A stretch of DNA of 64,000 bases. Origin: Lewinellaceae bacterium. Lineage in GTDB: Bacteria; Bacteroidota; Bacteroidia; Chitinophagales; Saprospiraceae. Below, piece by piece: positions 8,973 to 17,605 of the stretch. The notes beneath the pieces are model-generated. The model had not been told where the DNA came from. It was given only the letters and a program-made list of their open reading frames with translations, and ran no database searches. How positions within the stretch are numbered: position 1 is the first letter of the stretch; each line of letters starts with the position of its first letter. The translations under genes were made by a program, and so were the position numbers. The stretch is from the NCBI GenBank assembly GCA_020636075.1, contig JACJYO010000012.1:102071-166070 (forward strand). The letters are read 5' to 3'.

Positions 8973-9007
8973 TACTCGTCCTACGACTTCGAGTCGTAGG
9001 ACGAGTA
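8973..9007. repeat. GACT-NNN-AGTC palindrome inside coding sequence
   Basis: Sixteen-bp perfect arms (TACTCGTCCTACGACT and its complement) around TCG. It shares the GACT-NNN-AGTC core with palindromes at 9860, 33888, 34013, 42530 and 44613, but has different outer arms. It falls inside the C-terminal mannosyltransferase frame without breaking it. Confidence 0.75.
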
Positions 9008-9213
9008 CGGCGCTGCTGTTTGCCTCAACCCTCTACCTCGTACTTGCCACCACGGTGCATCCCTGGTATATCGCTCTACCCTTCGGCTTGGGTTTATTAA
9101 CTACCTGGCGTTACCCAATTGTTTGGACCGGGGTGGCTATGTTGTCTTACAGCCACTACGCAGATGGTGGGTTTAAGGAAAATTTTGGGCTGATCGCGCT
9201 GGAATATTTGGTG

Positions 9214-9774
9214 CTATTGGTTTTTGCTACCTGGGAGTTCATGCGCACGCCTGTAGCGCAAGCGGTAGAATAGCGCAAAAGCAGCTACCAAACCTAGACC
9301 CAGCCAATAACGCCAATCTGAGAAACCATCTGTGAACAACAAAATCGCGCCAAACGCTACGCCGCCAATTACCGACCTCGAAAGATTCAGCCAATTGGGT
9401 ACCGGACGGTAAATACTGGCTGCAGCTTCCTTTTCCAAGCGGGCAAGTTCAAGCATTTCGATTTTTCCCGATTCTATTGCTCGTTGCATTTCTGCCATCA
9501 AAAGATCGACGTAGCGCGATTCCCAGGCTTTGTAACCTGCAAGGTCAACTGCCTGATACGTATACTGAATGTGGTTGTCTGAAAGTGATAAAATGAGCTC
9601 ATGTTGAACGGCAGCCGGAGACTCCTCATAGCGAAGTTCAGGATAGTTTTTAAACCGGAGCGGGCCTTTCGACTCCAGTTCATAATATGTATTTGACAAT
9701 AAAAATTGCCGGAGGCGACTCAGGATGGTCTCCTCCGGCAAGTTGGCGGGAATTTGAATTTTTAGGTGGGTCAT
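9214..9774 (-). CDS. hypothetical protein with two C-terminal membrane helices
   Basis: 186 residues starting MTHLKIQIPANL. A mixed alpha/beta region covers residues 1-125. A helical stretch at 90-115 (LLMAEMQRAIESGKIEMLELARLEKEA, interrupted here) is followed by two hydrophobic segments at about 135-150 and 158-172 and a basic tail. No signal peptide; probably an inner-membrane-anchored cytoplasmic domain. Not recognised as a named family. It converges with the mannosyltransferase and overlaps its last 60 bp. Confidence 0.65.
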   Translation of the reverse strand: MTHLKIQIPANLPEETILSRLRQFLLSNTYYELESKGPLRFKNYPELRYEESPAAVQHELILSLSDNHIQYTYQAVDLAGYKAWESRYVDLLMAEMQRAIESGKIEMLELARLEKEAAASIYRPVPNWLNLSRSVIGGVAFGAILLFTDGFSDWRYWLGLGLVAAFALFYRLRYRRAHELPGSKNQ

Positions 9775-9859
9775 ATTTATACAGGTTTAGGTTTGCTTAA
9801 ATTTAAACATAGGCAAAAATTTGCATTTGCTGCACCTGATGAATAGTTGCTTGTTTTTT

Positions 9860-9880
9860 ACGCGAACTACCAGTTCGCGT
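9860..9880. repeat. GACT-NNN-AGTC-type palindrome (ACGCGAACT-acc-AGTTCGCGT)
   Basis: Nine-bp perfect arms with loop ACC, preceded by six T. It is nearly the complement-oriented twin of the palindrome at 33888-33908, where the base pairs next to the core differ in both arms. It touches the stop codon of the next gene, whose TAA is read at 9882-9880. Confidence 0.7.
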
Positions 9881-10410
9881 TACTTGGAACTTTCCCCGAC
9901 AAAATAATCTTCCCGGTTTTTAAACAGGATATTGAACGTCGTCATGCTCCCGTAGCAGCGGGTGATGTATTGCTGGAGGTTGATCTTGTCTTCGTCGTCG
10001 AGTTTGTTGCTGGCGTTGATCTGTTGCTCCAGCACGCGCAGGCGGTCGCGCATCATCACAATTTTGTGAAAAAAGGCCTCAATAGGCACCTCCTTGGGCT
10101 TGACGCTGCCGTCGCCTGAGTCGATGATGAGTTTGCCTTTCATCCAACGATCGCCAAGAGGTACCTTTTCCAAACTCACCCCCGCCCAACTGCGCAGAAT
10201 ACGCACCAGCGCCTGTTCGGCTTCGGAAAATGAAACCGCCTCTTCTTCGGGGATGGCTTCCACCACGTCCCAGGCGGAGTATTCCTTGCCGACCATTTTC
10301 AGGCCGAATTGAATAAAACAAACTTCATAGGCCGCTACATGCAGCCGAACGATTACCCCGTCGCCGAAAGCCGGGTGTTTAACACGGGAACCAATACCGA
10401 GAACGTCCAT
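9880..10410 (-). CDS. conserved hypothetical protein with UvrD/PcrA C-terminal Tudor-like N-terminus
   Basis: 176 residues. Residues 4-40 (IGSRVKHPAFGDGVIVRL and following) follow the G-x-x-V-x-H-x-x-F-G-x-G pattern of the small Tudor-like domain at the end of UvrD/PcrA helicases, which binds RNA polymerase in that family. The rest is helical: EALVRILRSW-type helices and a segment with KLDDEDKINLQQYITRCYGS. No helicase motifs are present. It starts 24 bp after the CPBP protease gene stops, so the two probably form one operon. Transcription coupling is a guess from the first domain only. Confidence 0.6.
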   Translation of the reverse strand: MDVLGIGSRVKHPAFGDGVIVRLHVAAYEVCFIQFGLKMVGKEYSAWDVVEAIPEEEAVSFSEAEQALVRILRSWAGVSLEKVPLGDRWMKGKLIIDSGDGSVKPKEVPIEAFFHKIVMMRDRLRVLEQQINASNKLDDEDKINLQQYITRCYGSMTTFNILFKNREDYFVGESSK

Positions 10411-10434
10411 GATTATAGTTTTTTATGTTGAGTT

Positions 10435-11391
10435 TTATGTTTTTGAGGGATTGGCCCAGTAGGGTTCGGCCCAGCGCACAATTCCATAGATCAATACGAC
10501 TGAAACGGCAGCGGCCATCCAGGGCATGTCGATATCCTGCTCCAGGTCTATGGTCGAAAGGTCCTGGTTGTACAGGTATTGCCCGACCACCTGGAAGGCA
10601 TTATTGACAAAATGCGCCCCCACGGGCACCCATATATTTTGCGAGCGCCAGTACAACCAGCCGAGTACCACGCCTAGCAGCATACGCGGCAAAAAACCTT
10701 CAAACTGGAAATGGATAAAGCTGAATACGGCGGCGCCAAGCAAAATAGCCGCCCATGGGCGCATACGCCGCATTAATTGTTGCTGAACGATGCCCCGAAA
10801 AACCAGTTCTTCACCCAGAGCCGGAAGCAAGGCGATGAGCAGCAGATTCGCCAGCAACTCGAGCACATTGTCCATCTGCAGCAGGCCTTTGATCGATTCG
10901 TTCGTCTGATCCTCGAGCGCGCGAAGTGCATCGGGCAAGGGTAGAGCCTGATTGATATTGTAGGTATACAGCACCAATGGTATTGCGACCAACATGAGTA
11001 AAATCCCAAGCATAAAGGGTCGGATATCCGGCAACTGTACTGCTTTCAAGTAACTAAACACGCGTTTGGCTGGCGGGTAAAAAAAATACAGTACGACCCA
11101 ACCTGCGAGTAAAAATGTGGAAACATGGCTAATGGCCAACAATAACCGGGTCTGCCAGCGCTCGGCAGGTGGCGCGTCGGCAGCCAGGGCGCCGGTCAGT
11201 ACAGTCGGGTCCCAACCGGCCATCAACACGATCAGTTGGAACAAGAGCCCTCCAAGTATGGCAAAAAGCAGACTGGCGCCTAAAAGGCCCAGCAGCACCA
11301 GGCGTACCTGGGGCTCCGGTTGCTGATAAACAAAACCTTCCGGGTCAGGCGCATCCTGCCCTGCGCGGTGATCCATCCCGCTTTCTTCCAT
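10435..11391 (-). CDS. CPBP family intramembrane glutamic/metalloprotease (CAAX-type)
   Basis: 318 residues from the ATG at 11391. It has eight or so membrane helices. The CPBP (Abi/CAAX protease 2) motifs are present: LGEELVFRG with Glu 194-195 and Arg 199, then FSFIHF with His 227, and VPVGAHFVNN with His 260. These are the catalytic residues of Rce1-like proteases. An ATG at 11430 is in frame, but it lies upstream of the minus-strand TATTTTTG -7 element at 11411-11418, so the shorter protein is chosen. Known family roles include prenyl-protein processing and bacteriocin immunity; substrate unknown here. Confidence 0.85.
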   Translation of the reverse strand: MEESGMDHRAGQDAPDPEGFVYQQPEPQVRLVLLGLLGASLLFAILGGLLFQLIVLMAGWDPTVLTGALAADAPPAERWQTRLLLAISHVSTFLLAGWVVLYFFYPPAKRVFSYLKAVQLPDIRPFMLGILLMLVAIPLVLYTYNINQALPLPDALRALEDQTNESIKGLLQMDNVLELLANLLLIALLPALGEELVFRGIVQQQLMRRMRPWAAILLGAAVFSFIHFQFEGFLPRMLLGVVLGWLYWRSQNIWVPVGAHFVNNAFQVVGQYLYNQDLSTIDLEQDIDMPWMAAAVSVVLIYGIVRWAEPYWANPSKT

Positions 11392-11399
11392 AGATCGTT

Positions 11400-11418
11400 T
11401 ATTTTTGCGCCAAAAATA
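11400..11418. promoter_or_regulatory. divergent overlapping -7 elements for the CPBP gene and pdxJ
   Basis: TATTTTTG on the plus strand at 11400-11407 faces pdxJ, and the same word on the minus strand at 11411-11418 faces the CPBP protease gene. Each promoter would start transcription inside or beyond the other, so mutual interference is expected. The layout sets both translation starts (11391 minus, 11470 plus). Confidence 0.55.
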
Positions 11419-11469
11419 ACGGAAGCCCACCGCTTATCCCAATATCATAATATCCCAATAGCACAACAT

Positions 11470-12186
11470 ATGACCAGATTATCCGTAAACATCAACAAAG
11501 TAGCCCTGTTGCGCAATGCCCGCGGCGGCAACCTGCCCAACCTCGTTCAGGTTGCGGAAGACTGCGAAGCGTTTGGCGCTGAAGGCATAACCGTACACCC
11601 CCGCCCCGATCAGCGCCATGTCCGATTTGACGACATCCCGGCATTAAAGGAGGTGGTAACCACGGAGTTTAATATTGAGGGCAACCCCACCCCGGAGTTT
11701 TTGGAACTGGTGTTGGCTAATGTGCCGGACCAGTGCACCCTGGTACCCGACGCAACAGACCAGCTTACCAGCGATCATGGTTGGGACACCTTGAAACATG
11801 CCGGTTTTTTACAGGAAATAATAGCAGCGTTACATGTGAAACGCATCCGGGTATCGCTATTTGTTGATCCCGATCCCCGTATGGTGGAAGGCGCAAAAGC
11901 CGTTGGGGCCGACCGGGTAGAGTTGTACACCGGCCCTTTTGCCCATGATTTTATGAGCGACCCGGCAAAAGCCATGGCGCCATACACTGCAGCAGCCGAA
12001 AAAGCTGCGGAAATTGGTGTCGGTTTAAATGCCGGGCACGACCTCAATCTGGACAACCTCCAATATTTCCGGGAACACTGCCCGGGCTTGCTGGAAGTTA
12101 GTATCGGCCATGCGCTGATTTCCGATGCGTTGTACTATGGCCTGTCGAATACCATCCGGATGTACTTGCGGCAATTGCAAGGGTAA
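11470..12186 (+). CDS. pdxJ: pyridoxine 5'-phosphate synthase
   Basis: 238 residues, the normal length for PdxJ. Motifs: MTRLSVNINKVALLRNARGG at the start, GITVHPRPDQRHV, FNIEGNPTPEF, CTLVPD with TSDHGWD, RVSLFVDPD, VELYTGPFA, LNAGHDLNLDNL, and ISIGHA-like (VSIGHALISDAL) near the end. It condenses 1-deoxyxylulose 5-phosphate with 3-amino-1-hydroxyacetone 1-phosphate to pyridoxine phosphate in the cytoplasm. The open frame extends 50 codons upstream, but that extension precedes the promoter at 11400, so the ATG at 11470 is used. Confidence 0.97.
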   Translation: MTRLSVNINKVALLRNARGGNLPNLVQVAEDCEAFGAEGITVHPRPDQRHVRFDDIPALKEVVTTEFNIEGNPTPEFLELVLANVPDQCTLVPDATDQLTSDHGWDTLKHAGFLQEIIAALHVKRIRVSLFVDPDPRMVEGAKAVGADRVELYTGPFAHDFMSDPAKAMAPYTAAAEKAAEIGVGLNAGHDLNLDNLQYFREHCPGLLEVSIGHALISDALYYGLSNTIRMYLRQLQG

Positions 12187-12276
12187 AGCCCAATTAGAAG
12201 CACCCTAAACATCTAAAAATTAGGATTTTATAAAATGGCCAAATGTACATTTTTTACAGGGCGGCTATTTTTTGTA

Positions 12277-12305
12277 TTGGGCTTTGGACAAATGCACTAT
12301 CTTTG
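12277..12305 (+). promoter_or_regulatory. putative promoter TTG-N18-TATCTTTG for the first susC operon
   Basis: TTG at 12277-12279, an 18-nt spacer, then TATCTTTG at 12298-12305, an exact TAnnTTTG. If used, the susC mRNA carries a leader of about 560 nt before the start at 12870. Confidence 0.5.
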
Positions 12306-12403
12306 ATTTAATGATCCGCCAGGATCAACTGGTCTTTGACCACTACTTTTCTCAATAATCCTTCTCTAGTTTAATTTCCAACCAATTCAAACTTTTGAAG
12401 TCC

Positions 12404-12471
12404 GACAGGCTTGCAGTGGTAATGGTGCCTGGCACCATTGAGCCTGTCTTTCGTGTGGTTTTATTACCACT
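12404..12471 (+). promoter_or_regulatory. two-state hairpin in the susC leader
   Basis: One fold pairs GACAGGCT (12404-12411) with AGCCTGTC (12441-12448), enclosing AATGGTGCC / GGCACCATT (12421-12439). An alternative pairs AGTGGTAAT (12415-12423) with ATTACCACT (12463-12471) and would break the first. This is the geometry of an attenuator or other leader switch, but no known riboswitch class was recognised. Confidence 0.4.
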
Positions 12472-12485
12472 TCCACCGTTGGAAA

Positions 12486-12596
12486 CTTTTCAAATTTCAG
12501 ATTTCAACTTTCAAATTGGACATTAAAAGGACGATTCAGGTATCAGAGCAGTCTTTGAATTTGAAATTGGAAAAGAAAAATTTGAAATTGGAAAAG
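12486..12596. repeat. TTTCAAATTTC inverted-repeat element, copy B
   Basis: Left part CTTTTCAAATTTCAGATTTC, middle AAAAGGACG, right part two GAAATTGGAAAAG units. The right part matches copy A2 almost base for base; the AAAAGGACG word is shared with copy C at 49441. It lies in the susC leader. The rest of 12187-12869 holds only the leader hairpins and a twice-occurring ACCAATTCAAACTT word (12381, 12694). Confidence 0.75.
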
Positions 12597-12800
12597 TACG
12601 GGCTACCGGAACGCTGAACAGTTAAGCATGCCCAACCAACTCCGGAACTAATCGCCATGCGAGCCGTTTGAACGATCAACGGCCTCCGCGCATACCAATT
12701 CAAACTTCTGGAAGTCATCCCGTCGAGGGTGACGCACCCGTGTTTTTTGCGCTTTTGCAATTCGTACAGCAGCCTGGGTAGTAATCGCTCCGATGGGACT

Positions 12801-12820
12801 TGCGCAGCACTGTCTGCGCA
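12801..12820 (+). promoter_or_regulatory. hairpin TGCGCAG / CTGCGCA before susC
   Basis: Seven-bp perfect arms with a 6-nt loop, 50 nt upstream of the susC start and without a T run. It could affect translation or mRNA stability. Confidence 0.35.
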
Positions 12821-12869
12821 TGCACTTAGCGGAAACTAATTCATTCTTTACTCACTAAATTTTTTAGGT

Positions 12870-15800
12870 ATGAAGCGATTACTAACAAGTTTAATCCTGC
12901 TATGCACTATAGTGGGATTTACCTACGCCCAGCGCACGGTGGTTGGCACTGTGAAGGGCGATGATGGCGAAGCGCTTATTGGCGCTTCCGTTCGGGTAAA
13001 AGGCACCAATTCGGGTGCTGTGACGGATGCCTTCGGCAAATATTCCGTTTCAGTGCCCGCGGGCTCCAACACCCTGGTATTCACCTACACCGGGTTTACC
13101 ACGCTGGAAATCCCTTTGGGCGCCTCCAATGTTGTTGATGCGGTAATGGAATCTGGAACAGTTTTGCGTGAAGCGGTGGTTACAGCGCTCGGCATTTCCA
13201 GGCAAGAAAAATCACTGGGTTACGGGGTAACCAGTGTGAAAGGTGAGGATGTGGCGCGCTCCGGCGAAGTGAACGTGATCCAGGGCCTCGCAGCCAAATC
13301 ATCGGGTGTGCAGATCATCGGCTCAGCCGGAACGCCCGGGGCATCATCCAAAATCCTGATTCGGGGCAACTCAACCTTTACGGGTGAAAACCAACCCCTG
13401 ATCGTTGTGGATGGCGTGCCTTATGACAACCAAACACTCGGCTCAGAAGCGGCAGACTACCCCTTCAATGCGACCAATAACGGCGTGAACAACAGTAACC
13501 GCGCACTGGACCTGAACCCGGCCGATGTGGAAAGTATAAACATCCTGAAAGGGCCGGCAGCCGCAGCGCTGTACGGTACCCGGGCAGCCAATGGAGTCTT
13601 ATTGATTACTACGAAAAAAGGCGGAAAAGGCATGTCGGTCAATGTCAGCTCCAGTGTGGCTTTTGACCAGGTGAACAAGTTGCCGGAAATTCAAATGGAA
13701 TACGGACAAGGCACCGGTGGCGGTTCATTGACCAGTGCAGAAGGTACTTATGTGGACCAAACGCCGCTTAGTTGGGGTCCACGCATTGGCACCGCCGGCG
13801 TACCGGAAGTTGCCCAGGCCTATGACAACCTGGACCTCTACTTTAAAACCGGTGTTTCCTATACCAATAATATTTCTATCTCGATGGGCAGCGAGAACAC
13901 CTCCTTCCGCCTGTCCTATGGAAATGTAAACCAGGGCGGGATTGTGCCCAATACAGAACTCAAACGAAATTCATTCCGCCTGACGGCAAACTCAGAGTTT
14001 AACCGCTTCAGTTTGTCCGCAACTGCTGCTTATGTAAACACGAAAGACATCAAAGCCCAAAACGGAAGCAATCTTTCAGGTGTGATGCTGGGACTCACAC
14101 GGATGCCGCCGAGTTTTAATATTCTGGGTGGCCCGGGTCCGAATGGTTACGATACCCGCGATGGTCAGTCCTGGACGTATTTTAGTTTGTATGACAACCC
14201 ACTTTGGTCGGCGTACAACAACCCGATGACGGGCGATGTAGATCGCATAACCGGCAACATCAGCGGGACTTTTTCAGCATTCAGCTGGCTTGACCTGACC
14301 GCCCGCCTTGGCGCCGATGCCTATACGGATGACCGTCAGCAGGTCTTTGCAGTTGGCGCACAGGATCCGCCGGCTCCGGTTGGTGAAATTTGGGAAAACA
14401 CCAAACGCCGCCTGGAGGTGAATGCCGATATGTTTGCGTCGTTTAAACCCCAGTTACAAGGTCAGTTTGGTGTTAATGCGACACTGGGCCTGAACCTGAA
14501 CTCCCGGCGCGATGATGACCTCTTTGCCCGCGGCCGTAACCTGGCCATTCCAAATTTTTACCACCTGAGCAATGCTTCGGACTTGTATAACAGCGAGGAA
14601 TTAACGGAGAAACGCATCGCCGGTATTTTTGGGGAGTTGGGCTTTTCGTATGCCAACCAGCTTTATTTGAACTTTACAGGACGCAATGACTGGGCCTCCA
14701 CGTTTGGGGAAAGCGCTCGTAAAAACGGCTTCTTTTACCCTTCTGCCAACCTGGCTTGGGTGTTTTCTGAAATACTGCCTTCAACCGACATCCTTTCTTT
14801 CGGTAAAGTCCGGGCAAGCTACGCCCGTGCTGGTATTGAACCGGTAGCATATCGCACCAAAACATACTACCTCGCACCGTTTATCACGGATGGCTTTACA
14901 GATGGTTTTGGCTTTCCGTACGGCGGCCAAAATGGCTTTAGTTTGAGCAGCCGGCTTGGCAATGCCAATTTGGAGCCCGAGATTAACACGACCACTGAAT
15001 TTGGGGTTAACCTGAAATTTTTAAGGAACAAAATCGATCTCGATGTCAACTACTACATCAGTAAGAGTTCGAACCTGCTGGTTTTGCGTCCGCTTGCCGG
15101 AAGTTCCGGTGCCGAAGAGGTTTATACCAATATCGGGAAGATGGAAAACAAAGGTTGGGAAATTGAATTAGGCCTGCATCCAGTTTCGATCACCAACTTT
15201 AAATGGAGCATCTACGGTAATTTCTCGCGCAACGAAAACACGGTAACCCAACTTGCAGAAGGCGTAGATGAAATCAATATTGAAACAGCCTTTTCATCAA
15301 TTGGCTCCTTCGCCATTGTTGGGCAGCCATACGGCGCATTTTATGCCACACGGTGGGAGCGGACAGCTGACGGTCAGTTAATGATCCAGGCCAACGGTTT
15401 GCCATTGCGGGCTGCTACCCGCGGCAATGTGGGCAACCCCTATCCGGACTGGACAGCTGGCATCCGCAACGTTTTTGAGGTTTATGGTGTGACAATCAAC
15501 GGCTTGCTGGATATCCGCCACGGCGGTTCGCTGTGGAATGGCACCGATGCCCGGCTCAACCGTTTTGGTACCACGTTGGCTTCAGGCGATCGCGATCGCA
15601 CGTATGTGATTGAAGGCGTCAAAATTTCCGATGGCACCCCGAACGATATTGCTATTTCGGCCAACCAGTATTTCTCCAACTTCGTCGGGGATGGCACGGC
15701 AGCCGTTGAGCAGCACATTCAGGATGGCGGTTGGATTCGCTTGCGGGAACTAACCCTGGGCTACAACATTCCGATTCCAAACAATAAATACGTTAAGGGA

Positions 15801-15965
15801 ATCAACCTGTATGTAACCGGCCGAAACCTGTGGCTGAGTACAGACTACATTGGTGTTGACCCCGAAACTTCGTTGAACGGGGCGGGCTCCAATATCGGCG
15901 GCTTCGACTATTTTAATATGCCAAACACGAAATCGTACATCGTTGGGTTGAACCTTAGTTTCTAA
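12870..15965 (+). CDS. SusC/RagA family TonB-linked outer membrane receptor
   Basis: 1031 residues. A signal peptide ends near residue 20 (GFTYAQ). Residues 21-105 are a CarboxypepD_reg-like domain (GTVKGDDGEALIGASVRVKG). The SusC plug follows (NVIQGLAAKSSGVQI, then KILIRGNSTFTGENQPLIVVDG, then LNPADVESINILKGPAAAALYG). The rest is a 22-strand barrel ending in SYIVGLNLSF with a terminal phenylalanine. SusC proteins import oligosaccharides or peptides through the outer membrane with a SusD lid. The susD partner starts 8 bp after the stop. The substrate is not indicated, because no glycoside hydrolase or sensor gene is adjacent. Its N-terminus is close to that of the second SusC at 17754. Confidence 0.95.
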   Translation: MKRLLTSLILLCTIVGFTYAQRTVVGTVKGDDGEALIGASVRVKGTNSGAVTDAFGKYSVSVPAGSNTLVFTYTGFTTLEIPLGASNVVDAVMESGTVLREAVVTALGISRQEKSLGYGVTSVKGEDVARSGEVNVIQGLAAKSSGVQIIGSAGTPGASSKILIRGNSTFTGENQPLIVVDGVPYDNQTLGSEAADYPFNATNNGVNNSNRALDLNPADVESINILKGPAAAALYGTRAANGVLLITTKKGGKGMSVNVSSSVAFDQVNKLPEIQMEYGQGTGGGSLTSAEGTYVDQTPLSWGPRIGTAGVPEVAQAYDNLDLYFKTGVSYTNNISISMGSENTSFRLSYGNVNQGGIVPNTELKRNSFRLTANSEFNRFSLSATAAYVNTKDIKAQNGSNLSGVMLGLTRMPPSFNILGGPGPNGYDTRDGQSWTYFSLYDNPLWSAYNNPMTGDVDRITGNISGTFSAFSWLDLTARLGADAYTDDRQQVFAVGAQDPPAPVGEIWENTKRRLEVNADMFASFKPQLQGQFGVNATLGLNLNSRRDDDLFARGRNLAIPNFYHLSNASDLYNSEELTEKRIAGIFGELGFSYANQLYLNFTGRNDWASTFGESARKNGFFYPSANLAWVFSEILPSTDILSFGKVRASYARAGIEPVAYRTKTYYLAPFITDGFTDGFGFPYGGQNGFSLSSRLGNANLEPEINTTTEFGVNLKFLRNKIDLDVNYYISKSSNLLVLRPLAGSSGAEEVYTNIGKMENKGWEIELGLHPVSITNFKWSIYGNFSRNENTVTQLAEGVDEINIETAFSSIGSFAIVGQPYGAFYATRWERTADGQLMIQANGLPLRAATRGNVGNPYPDWTAGIRNVFEVYGVTINGLLDIRHGGSLWNGTDARLNRFGTTLASGDRDRTYVIEGVKISDGTPNDIAISANQYFSNFVGDGTAAVEQHIQDGGWIRLRELTLGYNIPIPNNKYVKGINLYVTGRNLWLSTDYIGVDPETSLNGAGSNIGGFDYFNMPNTKSYIVGLNLSF

Positions 15966-15973
15966 TTCAAAAA

Positions 15974-17392
15974 ATGAAAATTGTTATGAAAAATATAGCT
16001 AGTGCAGGTTTCCTGACATTATTGATCCTGTTAGGAAGCGCATCCTGCTCCAAATTTGTGGATGGTTACGAAGTTTCGCCCAACTCACCGGAAGAAACTA
16101 CGCCAGCTTTGCTGACGACCGTTATCCAGGTAGCCACCTTTTCGCACTTCACCGGTCAGTTTTCGCGGTTTGCCGCTATGATGACACAGCAATGTGCCGG
16201 CACGCAAGCCCAATATGAGGATATCGCTAACTACTCCCTTTTGGAAGGCGATAACAACAATGAATGGAATTCGCAGTATTCGGCAATTACCGATTGCAAT
16301 ATTCTCATCGATTTGGCCGGAACCACAAACCCGTATTATCAGGGAATAGCCAAAATACTCAAGGCCATGAATCTTGGGATAACGACTGATCTGTGGGGCA
16401 ATGTGCCAAACAGGGAAGCAGGTAAAGGGCTGCAAGGCGAGGAGTTTTACAACGCGGCCTACGATCCGCAGGAAATGGTCTACCAGGATATACAAACCTT
16501 GCTGACTGAAGCGATCAGCGATCTAAGCAAAGACGCCGGCTCCAATGCTATTCTGCCAGGACTGGATGATCTCATCTTCAATGGTGATGCCTCCAGATGG
16601 GTCATAACCGCGAATATTCTGAAAGCGCGGTATGAGAATCACCTGAGCAAACGCGATGCAGCAGGTTCTGCTACCAGGGCGCTGGCTGCAATTGACGCAG
16701 CTGTTGCTGCCGGTTTAGGTGGAACCGATACCGATTGCAATGCGATTTTCCCCGGCGACGGCAACTCATTGAACCAATGGTATGCCTTTCAGCAAACGCG
16801 TGGCGATTACATTAAAATGGGAGAAGGTTTTGTAAACTTACTGGAGGGGATCAATGATCCGCGCCTGCCGTTTTATGCAGCGCTGGATGCCTCCGGCGGG
16901 ATTACCGGCACACCACTTGGATCAACATTAACCACGACCTCGGATATTGGCGATTTTTTCGCCGCACCCGATGCACCTGCACCCTTGGTATCTTATGTTG
17001 AAGCCAAGTTTATCGAAGCCGAAGCGGCATTCCGGGCCAATCAAAAACTGCGCGCTGCCAATGCCCACAATGAGGCCATTAAAGCGCACATCAAACTGGT
17101 TACCGGAACGGACGCACCGGCTGCCTACGTCACTGCGCAAGCCAGCGAAACGGATGCAACGATTACTATGGAAAAAATCATGACCCATAAGTATGCTGCC
17201 ATGTTCACCCAGTTTGAAGTGTACAATGACTGGCGGCGGACGAACATACCGGCTCTTACACCAAACCCGAACGGTTTGGTAGCAGGCATCCCGCGTCGCT
17301 TACCTACGACGTCCGAGGAACGGTTGTACAATGCTAAAGCACCATCTCCAGTCATTTCGGATATTCTGAAACCCGTTTGGTGGGATGAATAA
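15974..17392 (+). CDS. SusD/RagB family nutrient-binding outer membrane lipoprotein
   Basis: 472 residues; a second ATG six codons in is equally plausible. The lipoprotein signal ends at SASCSKF (cysteine about 25). The SusD-like features are an early NSPEETTP loop, helical TPR-like repeats (YQGIAKILKAMNLGITTDLWGNVP, shown in part), YVEAKFIEAEAAFRAN in the later third, and a C-terminal KPVWWDE. It looks closest to the SusD-like_2 branch. It caps the SusC transporter encoded 8 bp upstream; both genes share one transcript ending at the terminator at 17432. Confidence 0.92.
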   Translation: MKIVMKNIASAGFLTLLILLGSASCSKFVDGYEVSPNSPEETTPALLTTVIQVATFSHFTGQFSRFAAMMTQQCAGTQAQYEDIANYSLLEGDNNNEWNSQYSAITDCNILIDLAGTTNPYYQGIAKILKAMNLGITTDLWGNVPNREAGKGLQGEEFYNAAYDPQEMVYQDIQTLLTEAISDLSKDAGSNAILPGLDDLIFNGDASRWVITANILKARYENHLSKRDAAGSATRALAAIDAAVAAGLGGTDTDCNAIFPGDGNSLNQWYAFQQTRGDYIKMGEGFVNLLEGINDPRLPFYAALDASGGITGTPLGSTLTTTSDIGDFFAAPDAPAPLVSYVEAKFIEAEAAFRANQKLRAANAHNEAIKAHIKLVTGTDAPAAYVTAQASETDATITMEKIMTHKYAAMFTQFEVYNDWRRTNIPALTPNPNGLVAGIPRRLPTTSEERLYNAKAPSPVISDILKPVWWDE

Positions 17393-17431
17393 TGGTGCAT
17401 CTGGTTTTTCCGGATAGACAATACGTATGAT

Positions 17432-17464
17432 TCGCCCTGTGGCTTCGGCTACAGGGCGATTTTG
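17432..17464 (+). terminator. rho-independent terminator
   Basis: Nine-bp outer arms TCGCCCTGT / ACAGGGCGA with an inner GC-TTCG-GC cap, followed by TTTTGCTT. Ends the first susCD operon. Confidence 0.85.
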
Positions 17465-17597
17465 CTTAAAAAGAGAGCGGAATTTCGCTAATTGGGCAGG
17501 CCGGAGTACGAATATTGCCGGCACTTGTGAAGACTTCGTTATGTCGGCATTGTACTTTAATAAATTTGCACAAAAGCTATTCTCTTTAAAATTTAAA

Positions 17598-17605
17598 TAT
17601 CTTTG
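17598..17605 (+). promoter_or_regulatory. -7 element TATCTTTG before the second susC
   Basis: An exact TAnnTTTG match; a second match, TAAATTTG, lies at 17561-17568. Neither has a well-spaced TTG. The leader to 17754 would be about 145-180 nt. The remainder of 17465-17753 shows nothing else. Confidence 0.4.

Larger units (their letters stand above)
8245..9273 (+). pseudogene. GT-C mannosyltransferase, C-terminal part of an interrupted gene
   Basis: The open frame begins inside the repeat insertion; family-like sequence starts near 8490 (NPAVLYALNPLILLEITGN) and runs to 9273. It contains HFEGAMLCFLLAGILFL, SKLVPLLFLPIVW and further membrane helices expected of the second half of an MptB/GT87-like enzyme. 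It is in a different frame from the N-terminal part at 7635. A perfect 16-bp-arm palindrome at 8973-9007 is translated in frame (TRPTTSSRRTST). It overlaps the convergent gene at 9214 by 60 bp. Separate translation into a working enzyme is unlikely because the catalytic loop is in the other piece. Confidence 0.65.

Noticed and set aside
12404..12471. Known riboswitch (for example TPP, cobalamin) before susC
   Set aside because: None of the conserved sequence boxes of the common classes is visible; only competing hairpins are seen.
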